64,000 bases of DNA from Prescottella agglutinans (GTDB taxonomy: Bacteria; Actinomycetota; Actinomycetes; Mycobacteriales; Mycobacteriaceae). Where the stretch lies: positions 558,001 through 622,000 of the forward strand of contig NZ_RKLP01000001.1 of NCBI RefSeq assembly GCF_004011865.1. Direction: 5' to 3'. The notes beneath the pieces are model-generated. The model was not told the DNA's origin. It saw only the letters and a list, made by a program, of their open reading frames with translations, and did not search any database. The stretch's first letter is position 1, and every line of letters starts with the position of its first letter. A program made the translations under genes and the position numbers. This document shows positions 17,585 through 24,673 of this stretch, piece by piece.

Positions 17585-18187
17585 ATGACCTCACCCGACC
17601 GCCGGCTCGTCCTGCTGCGACACGGGGAGACCGAGTGGGCCCGTCTGGGGCGGCACACCAGCACCACCGAGGTTCCCCTCACGGAGCGCGGCGCCGAGCA
17701 GGCGCGCGCGGCCGGCGCACAGTTGTCCGCGCTCGACCTGCGCGACCCGCTCGTGGTGACCAGCCCCCGTCGTCGGGCCCACGTCACCGCGGCGCTCGCC
17801 GGGCTGACCGGCGACCACCGGTGGGACGCCCTGACGGAGTGGGACTACGGCGAGCTCGAGGGGCTGACCACTCCCGAGATCCAGGAACAGATTCCGCACT
17901 GGACGGTGTGGACCCATCCGTGCCCGGGCGGCGAGACCCACGACATGGTCACCTCCCGCGCCGACATGGTGGTGCACACGTGCGAGGCCGCCCTCGCGGA
18001 CCGCGACGTCGTGCTGGTGGGGCACGGTCACTTCTTCCGCGCCGTGATCGCCCGGTGGATCGACCTGCCGGTGTCCGAGGGCCGCCGCGTCCTGCTCTCC
18101 CCCGCAGCCCACACGGTCCTGAGCTACGAGCACGGGTTCCGCACGATCGTCACACACAACGTGGCTCCGAAGGAAGGTATGCAGTGA
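17585..18187 (+). CDS. Histidine-phosphatase superfamily acid phosphatase (Gpm2/Rv3214-like)
   Basis: A 200-residue phosphatase of the phosphoglycerate-mutase-like fold. The catalytic RHG motif is LVLLRHGETEWARLGRHTST; the second arginine is in VVTSPRRRAHVTA, the acid in LTEWDYGELEGLTTPEIQEQ and the second His in VVLVGHGHFFRAV. Rv3214 was originally called a mutase but works as an acid phosphatase; the short length here agrees with phosphatase activity. It overlaps the following acetyltransferase by 4 bp (GTGA), so the two are probably translationally coupled. The isochorismate synthase gene entC, which follows gpm2 in M. tuberculosis as I remember it, is absent here. Confidence 0.92.
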   Translation: MTSPDRRLVLLRHGETEWARLGRHTSTTEVPLTERGAEQARAAGAQLSALDLRDPLVVTSPRRRAHVTAALAGLTGDHRWDALTEWDYGELEGLTTPEIQEQIPHWTVWTHPCPGGETHDMVTSRADMVVHTCEAALADRDVVLVGHGHFFRAVIARWIDLPVSEGRRVLLSPAAHTVLSYEHGFRTIVTHNVAPKEGMQ

Positions 18188-18699
18188 ACTCCGCGTCCGA
18201 GAAGACAGCGATCATCCGCCGCGCGACGCCCGCCGATGCCGTCGCGATCACCGGTCTGATCTACGAACTCGCCGAATACGAGAAGGCGCGGCACGAGTGC
18301 ACGGTGGTCCCCGAGCAGATCGAGGTCGCGCTGTTCGGCCCGGAGCCCGCGGTTTTCGCGCACGTCGTCGAGGTCGCGACGGGGGACGGACCGAAGGTCG
18401 TGGGAACGGCGATCTGGTTCCGCAACTTCTCGACGTGGGACGGCGTGCACGGCATCTACCTCGAGGACCTGTACGTCACGCCCGAGCATCGCGGGGCCGG
18501 CTACGGCACGGCGCTGCTGGCGACGCTCGCCGAGGAGTGCGTCACGAAGGGGTACACGCGTCTGGCGTGGTCGGTGCTGAACTGGAACACGCCGTCCATC
18601 GGCTTCTACGAATCGCTGGACGCGGTCGCGCAGGACGAGTGGACGACCTACCGGCTCAGCGGGGACGCGCTGGCGGCACTCGCCACCCGCGCGTCCTGA
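18184..18699 (+). CDS. GNAT-family N-acetyltransferase
   Basis: A 171-residue GCN5-related acetyltransferase from GTG 18184, overlapping the phosphatase stop codon. The acetyl-CoA binding motif A is YLEDLYVTPEHRGAGYGTAL (residues about 95-115) and motif B is RLAWSVLNWNTPSIGFYESL. The N-terminal IRRATPADAVAITGLIYELA is typical of small-molecule acetyltransferases related to diamine and thialysine acetyltransferases. The substrate is unknown. In M. tuberculosis the corresponding gene (Rv3216) is shorter; here the family fold looks complete. Confidence 0.9.
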   Translation: MNSASEKTAIIRRATPADAVAITGLIYELAEYEKARHECTVVPEQIEVALFGPEPAVFAHVVEVATGDGPKVVGTAIWFRNFSTWDGVHGIYLEDLYVTPEHRGAGYGTALLATLAEECVTKGYTRLAWSVLNWNTPSIGFYESLDAVAQDEWTTYRLSGDALAALATRAS

Positions 18700-18712
18700 C
18701 CGGTTCGGGAGT

Positions 18713-19147
18713 TCACTCCTCGTCGGCGTCGGCGTCGGCGTCGGGGGCGCCGTAGCCCTCGGCCATCCAGCGCGACGTGCTGCCCGCGAACAGCATCACG
18801 AGCGCCGAGACCACCACGGCACCGAGCAGGACGCCCCAGAACCACCGGTGCGAGGTGAACACGTACCACGTGACGGGCAGTAGGAGCAGCTGCGCCATGA
18901 GCGCGATCGTGCGCCCCCACCGTTGCCCGAGCAGGAGGCCCACGCCGGCCGCCAGCACTGCGCCGCCGAGGATGGCGAACCACAGGGCGGTGCCGTAGCC
19001 GCTCGTCACGCTCTGGTCGTAGCCGAGCAGACCCCGCACCAGCAGGAAGATCGCGAAACCGACGGCGACCGCACCCTCGAGGGCGACGAGCAGGCCGGCT
19101 CGTCGGACCGTGCTGGGAGGAGAGGTGGGTGCAGGCTGGTTCGACAC
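18713..19147 (-). CDS. Small four-helix integral membrane protein (Rv3217c-like)
   Basis: A 144-residue membrane protein with four hydrophobic segments (around AGLLVALEGAVAVGFAIFLL, YGTALWFAILGGAVLAAGVG, TIALMAQLLLLPVTWYVF and FWGVLLGAVVVSALVMLFAG) and an acidic C-terminus of Asp-Ala repeats (DADADADEE). The family is annotated only as integral membrane protein in mycobacteria. It is convergent with the acetyltransferase gene (13-bp gap) and divergent from the lipid-kinase gene across 45 bp. Confidence 0.85.
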   Translation of the reverse strand: MSNQPAPTSPPSTVRRAGLLVALEGAVAVGFAIFLLVRGLLGYDQSVTSGYGTALWFAILGGAVLAAGVGLLLGQRWGRTIALMAQLLLLPVTWYVFTSHRWFWGVLLGAVVVSALVMLFAGSTSRWMAEGYGAPDADADADEE

Positions 19148-19192
19148 GCAGCCAGCCTATACATCGTCGAGACCCGGCTAGGCTGATGCCCC

Positions 19193-20149
19193 GTGCGCGC
19201 GCTGCTGATCGTCAACCCCAACGCCACCTCGACCACTCCCGCAGGTCGCGACCTCCTCGCACACGCGCTGTCGAGCCGGGTGCGGTTGACCGTGGCACAC
19301 ACCACCCACCGCGGTCACGCCGCGGAACTGGCCGCGCAGGCGCGGGGGGACGGCATCGCGCTGATCATCGTCCACGGCGGCGACGGCACGGTGAACGAGG
19401 TGATCAACGGGCTGCTCGGCGAGCCGAACCCGAAGTCGATGCGGTCCGTTCCGGCCGGGCCGATCCCGCTGATCGCGGTCGTGCCGGGCGGCTCGGCGAA
19501 CGTGTTCGCCCGATCGTTGGGAATCGAACCGGACCCCATCGACGCGACGAATCAGCTGATCGAACTCCTCGCACTGCGGCGACGCCGGACGATCGGGCTG
19601 GGCCACTGCGACAACCGCTGGTTCACGTTCAACGCCGGAATGGGCCTCGACGCCCAGGTGTGCGAGGCGGTCGACCACGGCCGCCGCAACGGTCAGGCCG
19701 TCACCCCGGGGCGTTATGTCCGGCACGCCGTGCGCGCCTTCTTCCGCGCCAAGCGCGAGGATCCGACGCTGACGGTCGAACTCCCCGATCAGGAGCCGAT
19801 CGACGGCGTGCACTACGCCTTCGTGTCGAACTCGACGCCGTGGACGTACCTGAACAGCCGTGAGGTGCACACGAATCCCGCCACCAGCTTCGACACCGGC
19901 CTCGGCCTCTTCGCGATGCGGACGATGCGCGTCTTTGCCAGCTTGCGCGTCGTTCGTCAACTACTTTCGGCCGGATTATCGCCGAAATCACATTCATTGA
20001 TTCGATTCGACGACGTTCCACAAATCCGCATACACGCGAGTGCGCCGATTGGGCTTCAAATGGACGGCGACTATTTAGGCCTGCGAACGGACGTGACATT
20101 CACCGCCGTTCCCGACGCCCTTACCGTCGTCGCGCCGCAGGCGCACTGA
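19193..20149 (+). CDS. Diacylglycerol/sphingosine kinase-family lipid kinase (Rv3218-like)
   Basis: A 318-residue DAGK-catalytic-family protein from GTG 19193. It has the nucleotide-binding GGDGT motif (IIVHGGDGTVNEVINGLLGE, residues about 60-80), the second glycine cluster VVPGGSANVFARSLG and the C-terminal QMDGDYLGLRT, which matches the usual DGE/DGD-type element. The family phosphorylates lipid hydroxyls such as diacylglycerol or polyprenol with ATP. In M. tuberculosis the gene also precedes whiB1. The last 200 bp of the gene are noticeably more AT-rich than the rest. Confidence 0.88.
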   Translation: MRALLIVNPNATSTTPAGRDLLAHALSSRVRLTVAHTTHRGHAAELAAQARGDGIALIIVHGGDGTVNEVINGLLGEPNPKSMRSVPAGPIPLIAVVPGGSANVFARSLGIEPDPIDATNQLIELLALRRRRTIGLGHCDNRWFTFNAGMGLDAQVCEAVDHGRRNGQAVTPGRYVRHAVRAFFRAKREDPTLTVELPDQEPIDGVHYAFVSNSTPWTYLNSREVHTNPATSFDTGLGLFAMRTMRVFASLRVVRQLLSAGLSPKSHSLIRFDDVPQIRIHASAPIGLQMDGDYLGLRTDVTFTAVPDALTVVAPQAH

Positions 20150-20312
20150 GCGGCACACCCCGCGAGGCCCCGATCCCACTGGGTCGAACGTCCGATTGGG
20201 GCCGCCCGAGCGCTCGTTCGACAACGAACGATGACCAATTTGCCCAGATGGGGTGCGCAAACCCGCAGGTGGGTGTAGAAAGGACGGCGGACCACATAGG
20301 GCAACCTAACCG

Positions 20313-20328
20313 AGTGAGCTTCCCCACG
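20313..20328. promoter_or_regulatory. CRP-like binding site 1 (whiB1)
   Basis: AGTGAGCTTCCCCACG. It fits the actinobacterial CRP pattern GTGA-N6-TCAC with one mismatch in the right half (CCAC). From memory the M. tuberculosis whiB1 promoter carries a closely similar site (AGTGAGATAGCCCACG) bound by CRP Rv3676. Binding here is inferred. Confidence 0.65.
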
Positions 20329-20361
20329 GTGCAGTCGTTTTCTATTGACTTCCCTCTGGTT

Positions 20362-20377
20362 CGTGAAAGCATTCACA
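20362..20377. promoter_or_regulatory. CRP-like binding site 2 (whiB1)
   Basis: CGTGAAAGCATTCACA, a perfect GTGA-N6-TCAC palindrome. Its centre is 49 bp downstream of site 1 and lies about where a -10 element would be if TTGACT at 20345-20350 is the -35. That position would favour a repressing role, as opposed to an activating role for site 1; this is inference. Confidence 0.7.
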
Positions 20378-20465
20378 AGTAACAGTGCTGAAACTTCCGG
20401 AGTAAGCACCTCTGAACTTGCGAATACATAACGGTGCACGGCGCACCCAGTTAAGGAGTAGAAGG

Positions 20466-20720
20466 ATGGACTGGCGCCACAAGGCAATCTGCCGCGACGA
20501 GGACCCCGAACTGTTCTTCCCGGTGGGAAACAGCGGCCCGGCTCTCGCGCAGATCGCTGATGCCAAGGTGGTGTGCAACCGGTGCCCCGTCACCGCGGAG
20601 TGCCTGTCGTGGGCCCTCGAGTCCGGTCAGGACGCCGGCGTCTGGGGCGGCATGAGCGAGGACGAGCGCCGCGCCCTCAAGCGCCGCAACGCCCGCACCC
20701 GCGCGCGCACCGCAGTCTGA
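20466..20720 (+). CDS. whiB1: WhiB1 iron-sulfur transcription regulator
   Basis: An 84-residue Wbl protein with the four cluster ligands C9, C37, C40 and C46, the GVWGG turn and a basic C-terminal DNA-binding tail (ERRALKRRNARTRARTAV). Length and Cys positions agree with M. tuberculosis WhiB1 (Rv3219), an essential nitric-oxide-sensitive [4Fe-4S] protein that interacts with the primary sigma factor. The position between the Rv3218-like kinase and PdtaS genes confirms the assignment. Expression is probably under CRP control through the two upstream sites, and the gene ends in a strong terminator. Confidence 0.96.
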   Translation: MDWRHKAICRDEDPELFFPVGNSGPALAQIADAKVVCNRCPVTAECLSWALESGQDAGVWGGMSEDERRALKRRNARTRARTAV

Positions 20721-20738
20721 GTCTCGACAGACCACGGC

Positions 20739-20770
20739 GAAGGCCCGGCACCACACGGTGCCGGGCCTTC
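20739..20770. terminator. Terminator after whiB1
   Basis: A 13-bp perfect stem, left arm 20739-20751 (GAAGGCCCGGCAC) and right arm 20758-20770, with a 6-nt loop. It sits between whiB1 and the convergent pdtaS gene. Confidence 0.85.
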
Positions 20771-20822
20771 GTCGTTCCACGCGTCCGACACGGCGGCCGG
20801 CCCGAACACCCGTTCGTCGACG

Positions 20823-22343
20823 TCAGAGCCGTGGCGCACGCCGACCGAGCGGGACCCGCAGAACCGCGTCCGTACCCCCGTCCGACGACGGGTGCAGGCC
20901 CAGCGATCCCCCGAGTTCGGCGTCGACGAGCGTGCGCACGATCTGCAGGCCGAGACGATCGGACTTCTCGAGGCTGAACCCTTCGGGCAACCCGCGGCCG
21001 TCGTCGTGGATGACGACGTCGAGCCAGCGCGCGGAACGATCGGCCCGTAGGTACACGGTCCCCGGCTCACCGGGCTCGAAGGCGTGCTCGATGGCGTTCT
21101 GCACCAGTTCGGTGAGCACCATGACGAGCGGGGTCGCGCGCTCGGCGGAGAACACCCCGAGGCTGCCCTCCCGCTTGATCTTGATGGGCATGTTGACCGA
21201 CGCGACGTCGGCCAGGATCGGGACCAGGCGGTCCACCACCTCGTCGAGGTCCACTTCCTCGTCCACCGACATCGACAGCGTCTCGTGGACCAGCGCGATC
21301 GACGTGACGCGTCGGACCGACTCGCTGAGCGCCTGACGCGCCTCCTCGTTGTCGGTGCGTCGGGCCTGCAGGCGCAGCAGCGCCGCGACCGTCTGGAGAT
21401 TGTTCTTCACCCGATGGTGGATCTCGCGGATCGTCGCGTCCTTGCTCAGCAGGGCGCGGTCGCGACGCTTGACCTCGGTGACGTCGCGGATGACGACCGC
21501 GGCGCCGACCACCTTGCCGTGCGGCTTGAGGACCAGCGCCCGCAGCAGCACAATCGCACCGCGGGCCTCGACCTCCATGCGGTGCCCCAGCCGACCGGCC
21601 AGGGTGCCGCTGATGTAGTCGGCGACTTCCTTCGACTCGAACGGGTCGGTGATGAGCGAACGGGTCGTGGACGCGAGATCCTGCCCGACCAGGTCGGTGT
21701 TGAGCCCCATCCGGTGATACGCCGACAGCGCGTTGGGGCTCGAGTACACGACGCGGCCCTCGGGATCGAGGCGGATGAATCCGTCCCCGGCGCGCGGACT
21801 GGAATTGGTGTCCGAGCGGGAATCCGGGCTGGGAAACGTTCCCTCGCTGATCATCTGGCACAGGTCGGCCGCGCAGTCGAGGTAGGCGACCTCGAGTGGG
21901 CTCTGGGCGCGCTGCTGCGCCAGGTTGGTGTCGCGGCTGAGCACGGCGATCACCTCGCCGTCGCACCGCACCGGGACGGCCTCCCGGCGCAGCGGTGTCC
22001 CGCCGCGCCACGAATGGTCGACCTCGGTCACGATCTCGCCCTCGAGGAGCGCCTTGAGGACCTGCGGATGCTCCGATTCGGAGACCACGGAACCGACGGC
22101 ATCGTCCGGGAACGCCGTGGACGCCGTCGTGGGACGACACTGCGCGACGCACACGACGGTGAGGGGCTCCGATCCGGCGGTGCCCTTCGGGTCGTCGGGG
22201 CGCTCGGTCGCCACCCACAGCAGGACATCGGCGAAAGACAGGTCCGCGAGTAGCTGCCATTCGCCCACCACCTGCTGCAGGTGGTCGACCGCGTTACCGG
22301 GGAGGTCGGTGTGCTCGGCGAGCAGGTCGCTCAGTGTCGACAT
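20823..22343 (-). CDS. pdtaS: Sensor histidine kinase PdtaS
   Basis: A 506-residue soluble kinase. The N-terminal GAF-like domain (about 1-160) is followed by a PAS domain (about 185-290: GFIRLDPEGRVVYSSPNALS ... AAVVIRDVTEVKRRD), a HisKA_2 dimerisation domain with the phospho-acceptor segment REIHHRVKNNLQTVAALLRL (H309/H310) and an HATPase (ELVQNAIEHAF, HDDGRGLPEGF, LGLQIVRTLV). There are no membrane helices. In M. tuberculosis PdtaS (Rv3220c) signals to the RNA-binding antiterminator PdtaR, senses NO and copper, and is constitutively active. Gene order (whiB1, pdtaS, biotinyl protein) is conserved. Confidence 0.95.
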   Translation of the reverse strand: MSTLSDLLAEHTDLPGNAVDHLQQVVGEWQLLADLSFADVLLWVATERPDDPKGTAGSEPLTVVCVAQCRPTTASTAFPDDAVGSVVSESEHPQVLKALLEGEIVTEVDHSWRGGTPLRREAVPVRCDGEVIAVLSRDTNLAQQRAQSPLEVAYLDCAADLCQMISEGTFPSPDSRSDTNSSPRAGDGFIRLDPEGRVVYSSPNALSAYHRMGLNTDLVGQDLASTTRSLITDPFESKEVADYISGTLAGRLGHRMEVEARGAIVLLRALVLKPHGKVVGAAVVIRDVTEVKRRDRALLSKDATIREIHHRVKNNLQTVAALLRLQARRTDNEEARQALSESVRRVTSIALVHETLSMSVDEEVDLDEVVDRLVPILADVASVNMPIKIKREGSLGVFSAERATPLVMVLTELVQNAIEHAFEPGEPGTVYLRADRSARWLDVVIHDDGRGLPEGFSLEKSDRLGLQIVRTLVDAELGGSLGLHPSSDGGTDAVLRVPLGRRAPRL

Positions 22344-22371
22344 GTGCCAGGCTCCGAATCGCTTCTCGGTA

Positions 22372-22587
22372 TCAGCTGATGGTGGCGATCAGGTCGCCCT
22401 GCTGGATGACGTCGCCGACCTGCACGTCCACGGACGTGACCTTCCCCGCGACCTCCGCGAGAACCGGGATCTCCATCTTCATCGACTCGAGGATCACCAG
22501 GGTGTCACCCTCGTTCACCTCTTCGCCCTCATTCACAACGACCTGGTAGACGGTCGAAACCATCTCGGCGCGCACATCTTCTGCCAC
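22372..22587 (-). CDS. Stand-alone biotinyl/lipoyl attachment protein (TB7.3-like)
   Basis: A 71-residue single-domain biotin carrier with the attachment motif VILESMKMEIPVLAEV (biotinyl Lys in MKM) and the symmetrical GEEVNEGD / VGDVIQQGD hairpins. Start at GTG 22587, with a GAGG upstream; the frame opens 4 codons further to 22599. It corresponds to Rv3221c (TB7.3), a freestanding BCCP-like protein not fused to a carboxylase. Its partner enzyme is unknown. It is located 28 bp upstream of pdtaS on the same strand. Confidence 0.92.
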   Translation of the reverse strand: MAEDVRAEMVSTVYQVVVNEGEEVNEGDTLVILESMKMEIPVLAEVAGKVTSVDVQVGDVIQQGDLIATIS

Positions 22588-22695
22588 CTGGCACCTCACT
22601 CTTCGCGGACGGTCGCGGACCAGCCAATGGAACCACAGCCAACCACACGTGAAACACTAGGACGAACCCGAGTTCGAACAGAGAAGGAGCTACTC

Positions 22696-22770
22696 ATGGG
22701 TAAGCGTGGTCGTAAGAAGCGCAGCCGCAAGGGCAACGCCGCCAACCACGGCAAGCGTCCCAACGCCTGA
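22696..22770 (+). CDS. Ribosomal protein bL37 (24 residues)
   Basis: A 24-residue, very basic protein MGKRGRKKRSRK... ending NHGKRPNA. It starts at ATG 22696 with AAGGAG at 22684-22689. It corresponds closely to bL37 found in mycobacterial 50S subunits by structural work. It is too short for most gene callers. It stands alone in the divergent gap between the biotinyl-protein gene and rshA and is followed by a 13-bp stem terminator. Confidence 0.93.
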   Translation: MGKRGRKKRSRKGNAANHGKRPNA

Positions 22771-22789
22771 GGCGCGTACAGACGGAATC

Positions 22790-22822
22790 AGGGGCCGGCG
22801 AGCGGAATGCTCGCCGGCCCCT
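22790..22822. terminator. Terminator between bL37 and rshA
   Basis: A perfect 13-bp stem (left arm AGGGGCCGGCGAG at 22790-22802, right arm 22810-22822) with a 7-nt loop CGGAATG. It serves the converging bL37 and rshA genes; no clear T-run follows. Confidence 0.8.
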
Positions 22823-22854
22823 GATCTCGTTCACGGACGCTCCCGTCGGCGCCT

Positions 22855-23154
22855 CTAGTCGTCCGACTCGCGGTCGGCGACCAACTCGGTGTCGGTGAGG
22901 ATCACGGTGCGCCGGATCTCGATCGACAGGCGCTCGCGCAGCCCGGCCGGGGCGTGCTCGCCGCCGCACTTGCGACCGATGAGACTCTTGATCTTCTCCT
23001 CGATCCCGTATGCCTCGAAACACGCACCGCAGTTCTCCAGGTGCTGCTGGATGCGCGTCCGGGAATGCTCGTCACACTCGCGGTCGAGCAGCAGCCACAC
23101 GTCCGCGATCACCGCCGAGCAATCCAGTTGCTCGAATTCGTTCTCCCCGCTCAC
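22855..23154 (-). CDS. rshA: Redox-sensitive anti-sigma factor RshA (ZAS family)
   Basis: A 99-residue protein with the zinc-binding anti-sigma motif HLENCGACF (H38-x3-C42-x2-C45) and additional Cys residues (C27, C63). RshA/RsrA proteins hold the sigma factor until disulfide stress oxidises the motif Cys residues and releases zinc. Start at GTG 23154, overlapping the sigH stop codon by 4 bp (GTGA), so sigH and rshA are translationally coupled. The charged C-terminal tail extends the family core by about 20 residues. Confidence 0.94.
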   Translation of the reverse strand: MSGENEFEQLDCSAVIADVWLLLDRECDEHSRTRIQQHLENCGACFEAYGIEEKIKSLIGRKCGGEHAPAGLRERLSIEIRRTVILTDTELVADRESDD

Positions 23155-23819
23155 CGGGTAACCTCCTGCTCCGCTGCACCGCTGCGCTCGGCCGCGTCGA
23201 CGGCGCCCCCACGGTTGAATCCACGCTCCCGGGCGACGTCCGCGAGGAGTCCGCGCAGCTGCTTGCGGCCACGATGGAGCCGCGACATCACGGTGCCGAT
23301 GGGCGTGCCCATGATCTCCGCGATCTCCTTGTACGGGAACCCCTCGACGTCGGCGTAGTAGACCGCCATCCGGAACTCCTCGGGGAGCTCCTGCAACGCC
23401 GCCTTGATGTCGTCGTCGGGCAGTGCGTCCAGTGCCTCGACCTCCGCCGAACGCAGGCCCGTCGAGGTGTGCTCGGCCGTCGCGGCGAGCTGCCAGTCGG
23501 TGATCTCGTCGGTCGGGTACTGCGCCGGCTGCCGCTGCTTCTTGCGGTAGGAGTTGATGTAGGTGTTCGTGAGGATGCGGTAGAGCCAGGCCTTGAGGTT
23601 GGTTCCCTCCTTGAAGGAACGGAACGCCGAGTACGCCTTGACGTACGTCTCCTGGACCAGGTCCTCCGCGTCGGCAGGGTTGCGCGTCATGCGCAGCGCC
23701 GCGCCGTACAGCTGGTCGAGCAGCGGCAGCGCGTCGCGCTCGAACCGCTCGGTCAGCTGATCGTCGGGCTCCGGCCTGTCGCCCTTGGGGCGGTCCCCCG
23801 GTTCGTGGTCGTCCAGCAC
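23151..23819 (-). CDS. sigH: ECF sigma factor SigH/SigR
   Basis: A 222-residue ECF sigma from GTG 23819, which has AAGGGA a few nucleotides upstream. Region 2 ([35 protein letters not shown]) and region 4 ([40 protein letters not shown]) are nearly those of M. tuberculosis SigH. It controls the thiol-oxidative and heat stress regulon (thioredoxins, Clp, mycothiol genes) and is held by RshA. In-frame upstream starts exist at ATG 23861 and at GTG 23933; the last has a better ribosome binding site (GAAGGGAG) and would add 38 residues. A SigH-type promoter lies 154 bp upstream. Confidence 0.94.
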   Translation of the reverse strand: MLDDHEPGDRPKGDRPEPDDQLTERFERDALPLLDQLYGAALRMTRNPADAEDLVQETYVKAYSAFRSFKEGTNLKAWLYRILTNTYINSYRKKQRQPAQYPTDEITDWQLAATAEHTSTGLRSAEVEALDALPDDDIKAALQELPEEFRMAVYYADVEGFPYKEIAEIMGTPIGTVMSRLHRGRKQLRGLLADVARERGFNRGGAVDAAERSGAAEQEVTR

Positions 23820-23972
23820 GCTGATCCCTTCGCTTGCCGTAGGGGTCAAGGCTACCGCCATCGCGGGCGCCAGAGCTGGACGTGTCTCGGCCTGGATCGC
23901 CGGACGAACACGTTCTGCACACAACACCGGCACGAACCACTCCCTTCGCTGATGCAGCTTTCGGCAGGATTC

Positions 23973-23999
23973 AACAGCGCACCTGCATCGTCTGTTCCC
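23973..23999 (-). promoter_or_regulatory. Putative SigH-dependent (autoregulatory) promoter
   Basis: On the minus strand GGGAAC (23999-23994), an 18-nt spacer, then GTT (23975-23973). This matches the SigH/SigR consensus GGGAAY-N16-20-GTT. The start site would be near 23966, giving a leader in which the first good start is GTG 23933. Confidence 0.7.
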
Positions 24000-24056
24000 G
24001 GCCGGGTCGACGAGGTGCGTGCGGCGCCCGTCCGTACTCGTCCTAGAGTCGTCGTC

Positions 24057-24551
24057 ATGGCCGGAACCTCGACTCCCGCAACGAAGCTGCTCGACAAGGA
24101 GAAGGTGACGCACCGCATCCACAGTTACGACCACGATGCGCGGGCCGCGTCGTACGGCGACGAGGCTGTCGATTCGCTGGCGGGTCACGTCGGGGTGGAG
24201 CCGGCCCAGATCCTCAAGACGCTCGTGATCAAGACGGACTCGGGGAAGCTCGCCGTCGCGGTGCTGCCGGTGCCGTCGAAGCTGTCGCTCAAGGCGGCCG
24301 CGGCCGCGGTGGGCGCGAGCAAGGCCGTCATGGCCGAGCAGTCCGATGCCGAACGCTCCACCGGCTACGTGCTGGGCGGCATCTCGCCGCTGGGCCAGCG
24401 CAAGCGGCTGCCCACGGTGGTCGACGCGTCCGCGCTGACGTGGGACCGGGTGCTGTGCAGCGCCGGACGTCGGGGCCTCGAGATCGAGGTGGCCCCGCAG
24501 GACCTGGTGCGGCTGACGGGGGCGGCGGTCGCCGAGATCACCGCCGGCTGA
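24057..24551 (+). CDS. Cys-tRNA(Pro)/aminoacyl-tRNA deacylase, YbaK/EbsC-like
   Basis: A 164-residue YbaK-type editing domain: [18 protein letters not shown] at the start, then [20 protein letters not shown] and [20 protein letters not shown], which is the conserved family signature (GGxSPxG). These proteins hydrolyse mischarged tRNAs, mostly Cys-tRNA(Pro). It is divergent from sigH. The final codons form the first copy of a 27-bp tandem repeat that continues downstream. Confidence 0.92.
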   Translation: MAGTSTPATKLLDKEKVTHRIHSYDHDARAASYGDEAVDSLAGHVGVEPAQILKTLVIKTDSGKLAVAVLPVPSKLSLKAAAAAVGASKAVMAEQSDAERSTGYVLGGISPLGQRKRLPTVVDASALTWDRVLCSAGRRGLEIEVAPQDLVRLTGAAVAEITAG

Positions 24552-24605
24552 GCCGGCAATTCCATGCCCGCCGGCTGAGCCGGCAATTCGGTGCCCGCCG
24601 GCTGA
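24543..24605. repeat. 27-bp tandem repeat at the ybaK 3' end
   Basis: Two full copies (24543-24569 and 24570-24596) of a unit GCCGGCTGAGCCGGCAATTC plus a 7-nt tail ending in TGCCC, and a partial third copy of 9 bp at 24597-24605. The copies differ at two positions. The first copy includes the last two codons and stop of ybaK. Each full copy contains two GCCGGC palindromes separated by TGA. Confidence 0.9.
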
Positions 24606-24673
24606 ACGACGAGGAATCTGCGCGCGGGCGCCGCTGTTGCCCCCTGAGAAGAATCTTCGACGAACGAAAGACG

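Larger units (their letters stand above)
20150..20465 (+). promoter_or_regulatory. whiB1 upstream regulatory region
   Basis: 316 bp between the lipid-kinase stop and the whiB1 ATG, distinctly less GC-rich than its surroundings. It contains two CRP-like palindromes (20313-20328 and 20362-20377), a TTGACT at 20345-20350 that could be a -35 element, and AAGGAG at 20453-20458 before the whiB1 ATG. A long leader or additional sites are possible. Confidence 0.7.
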
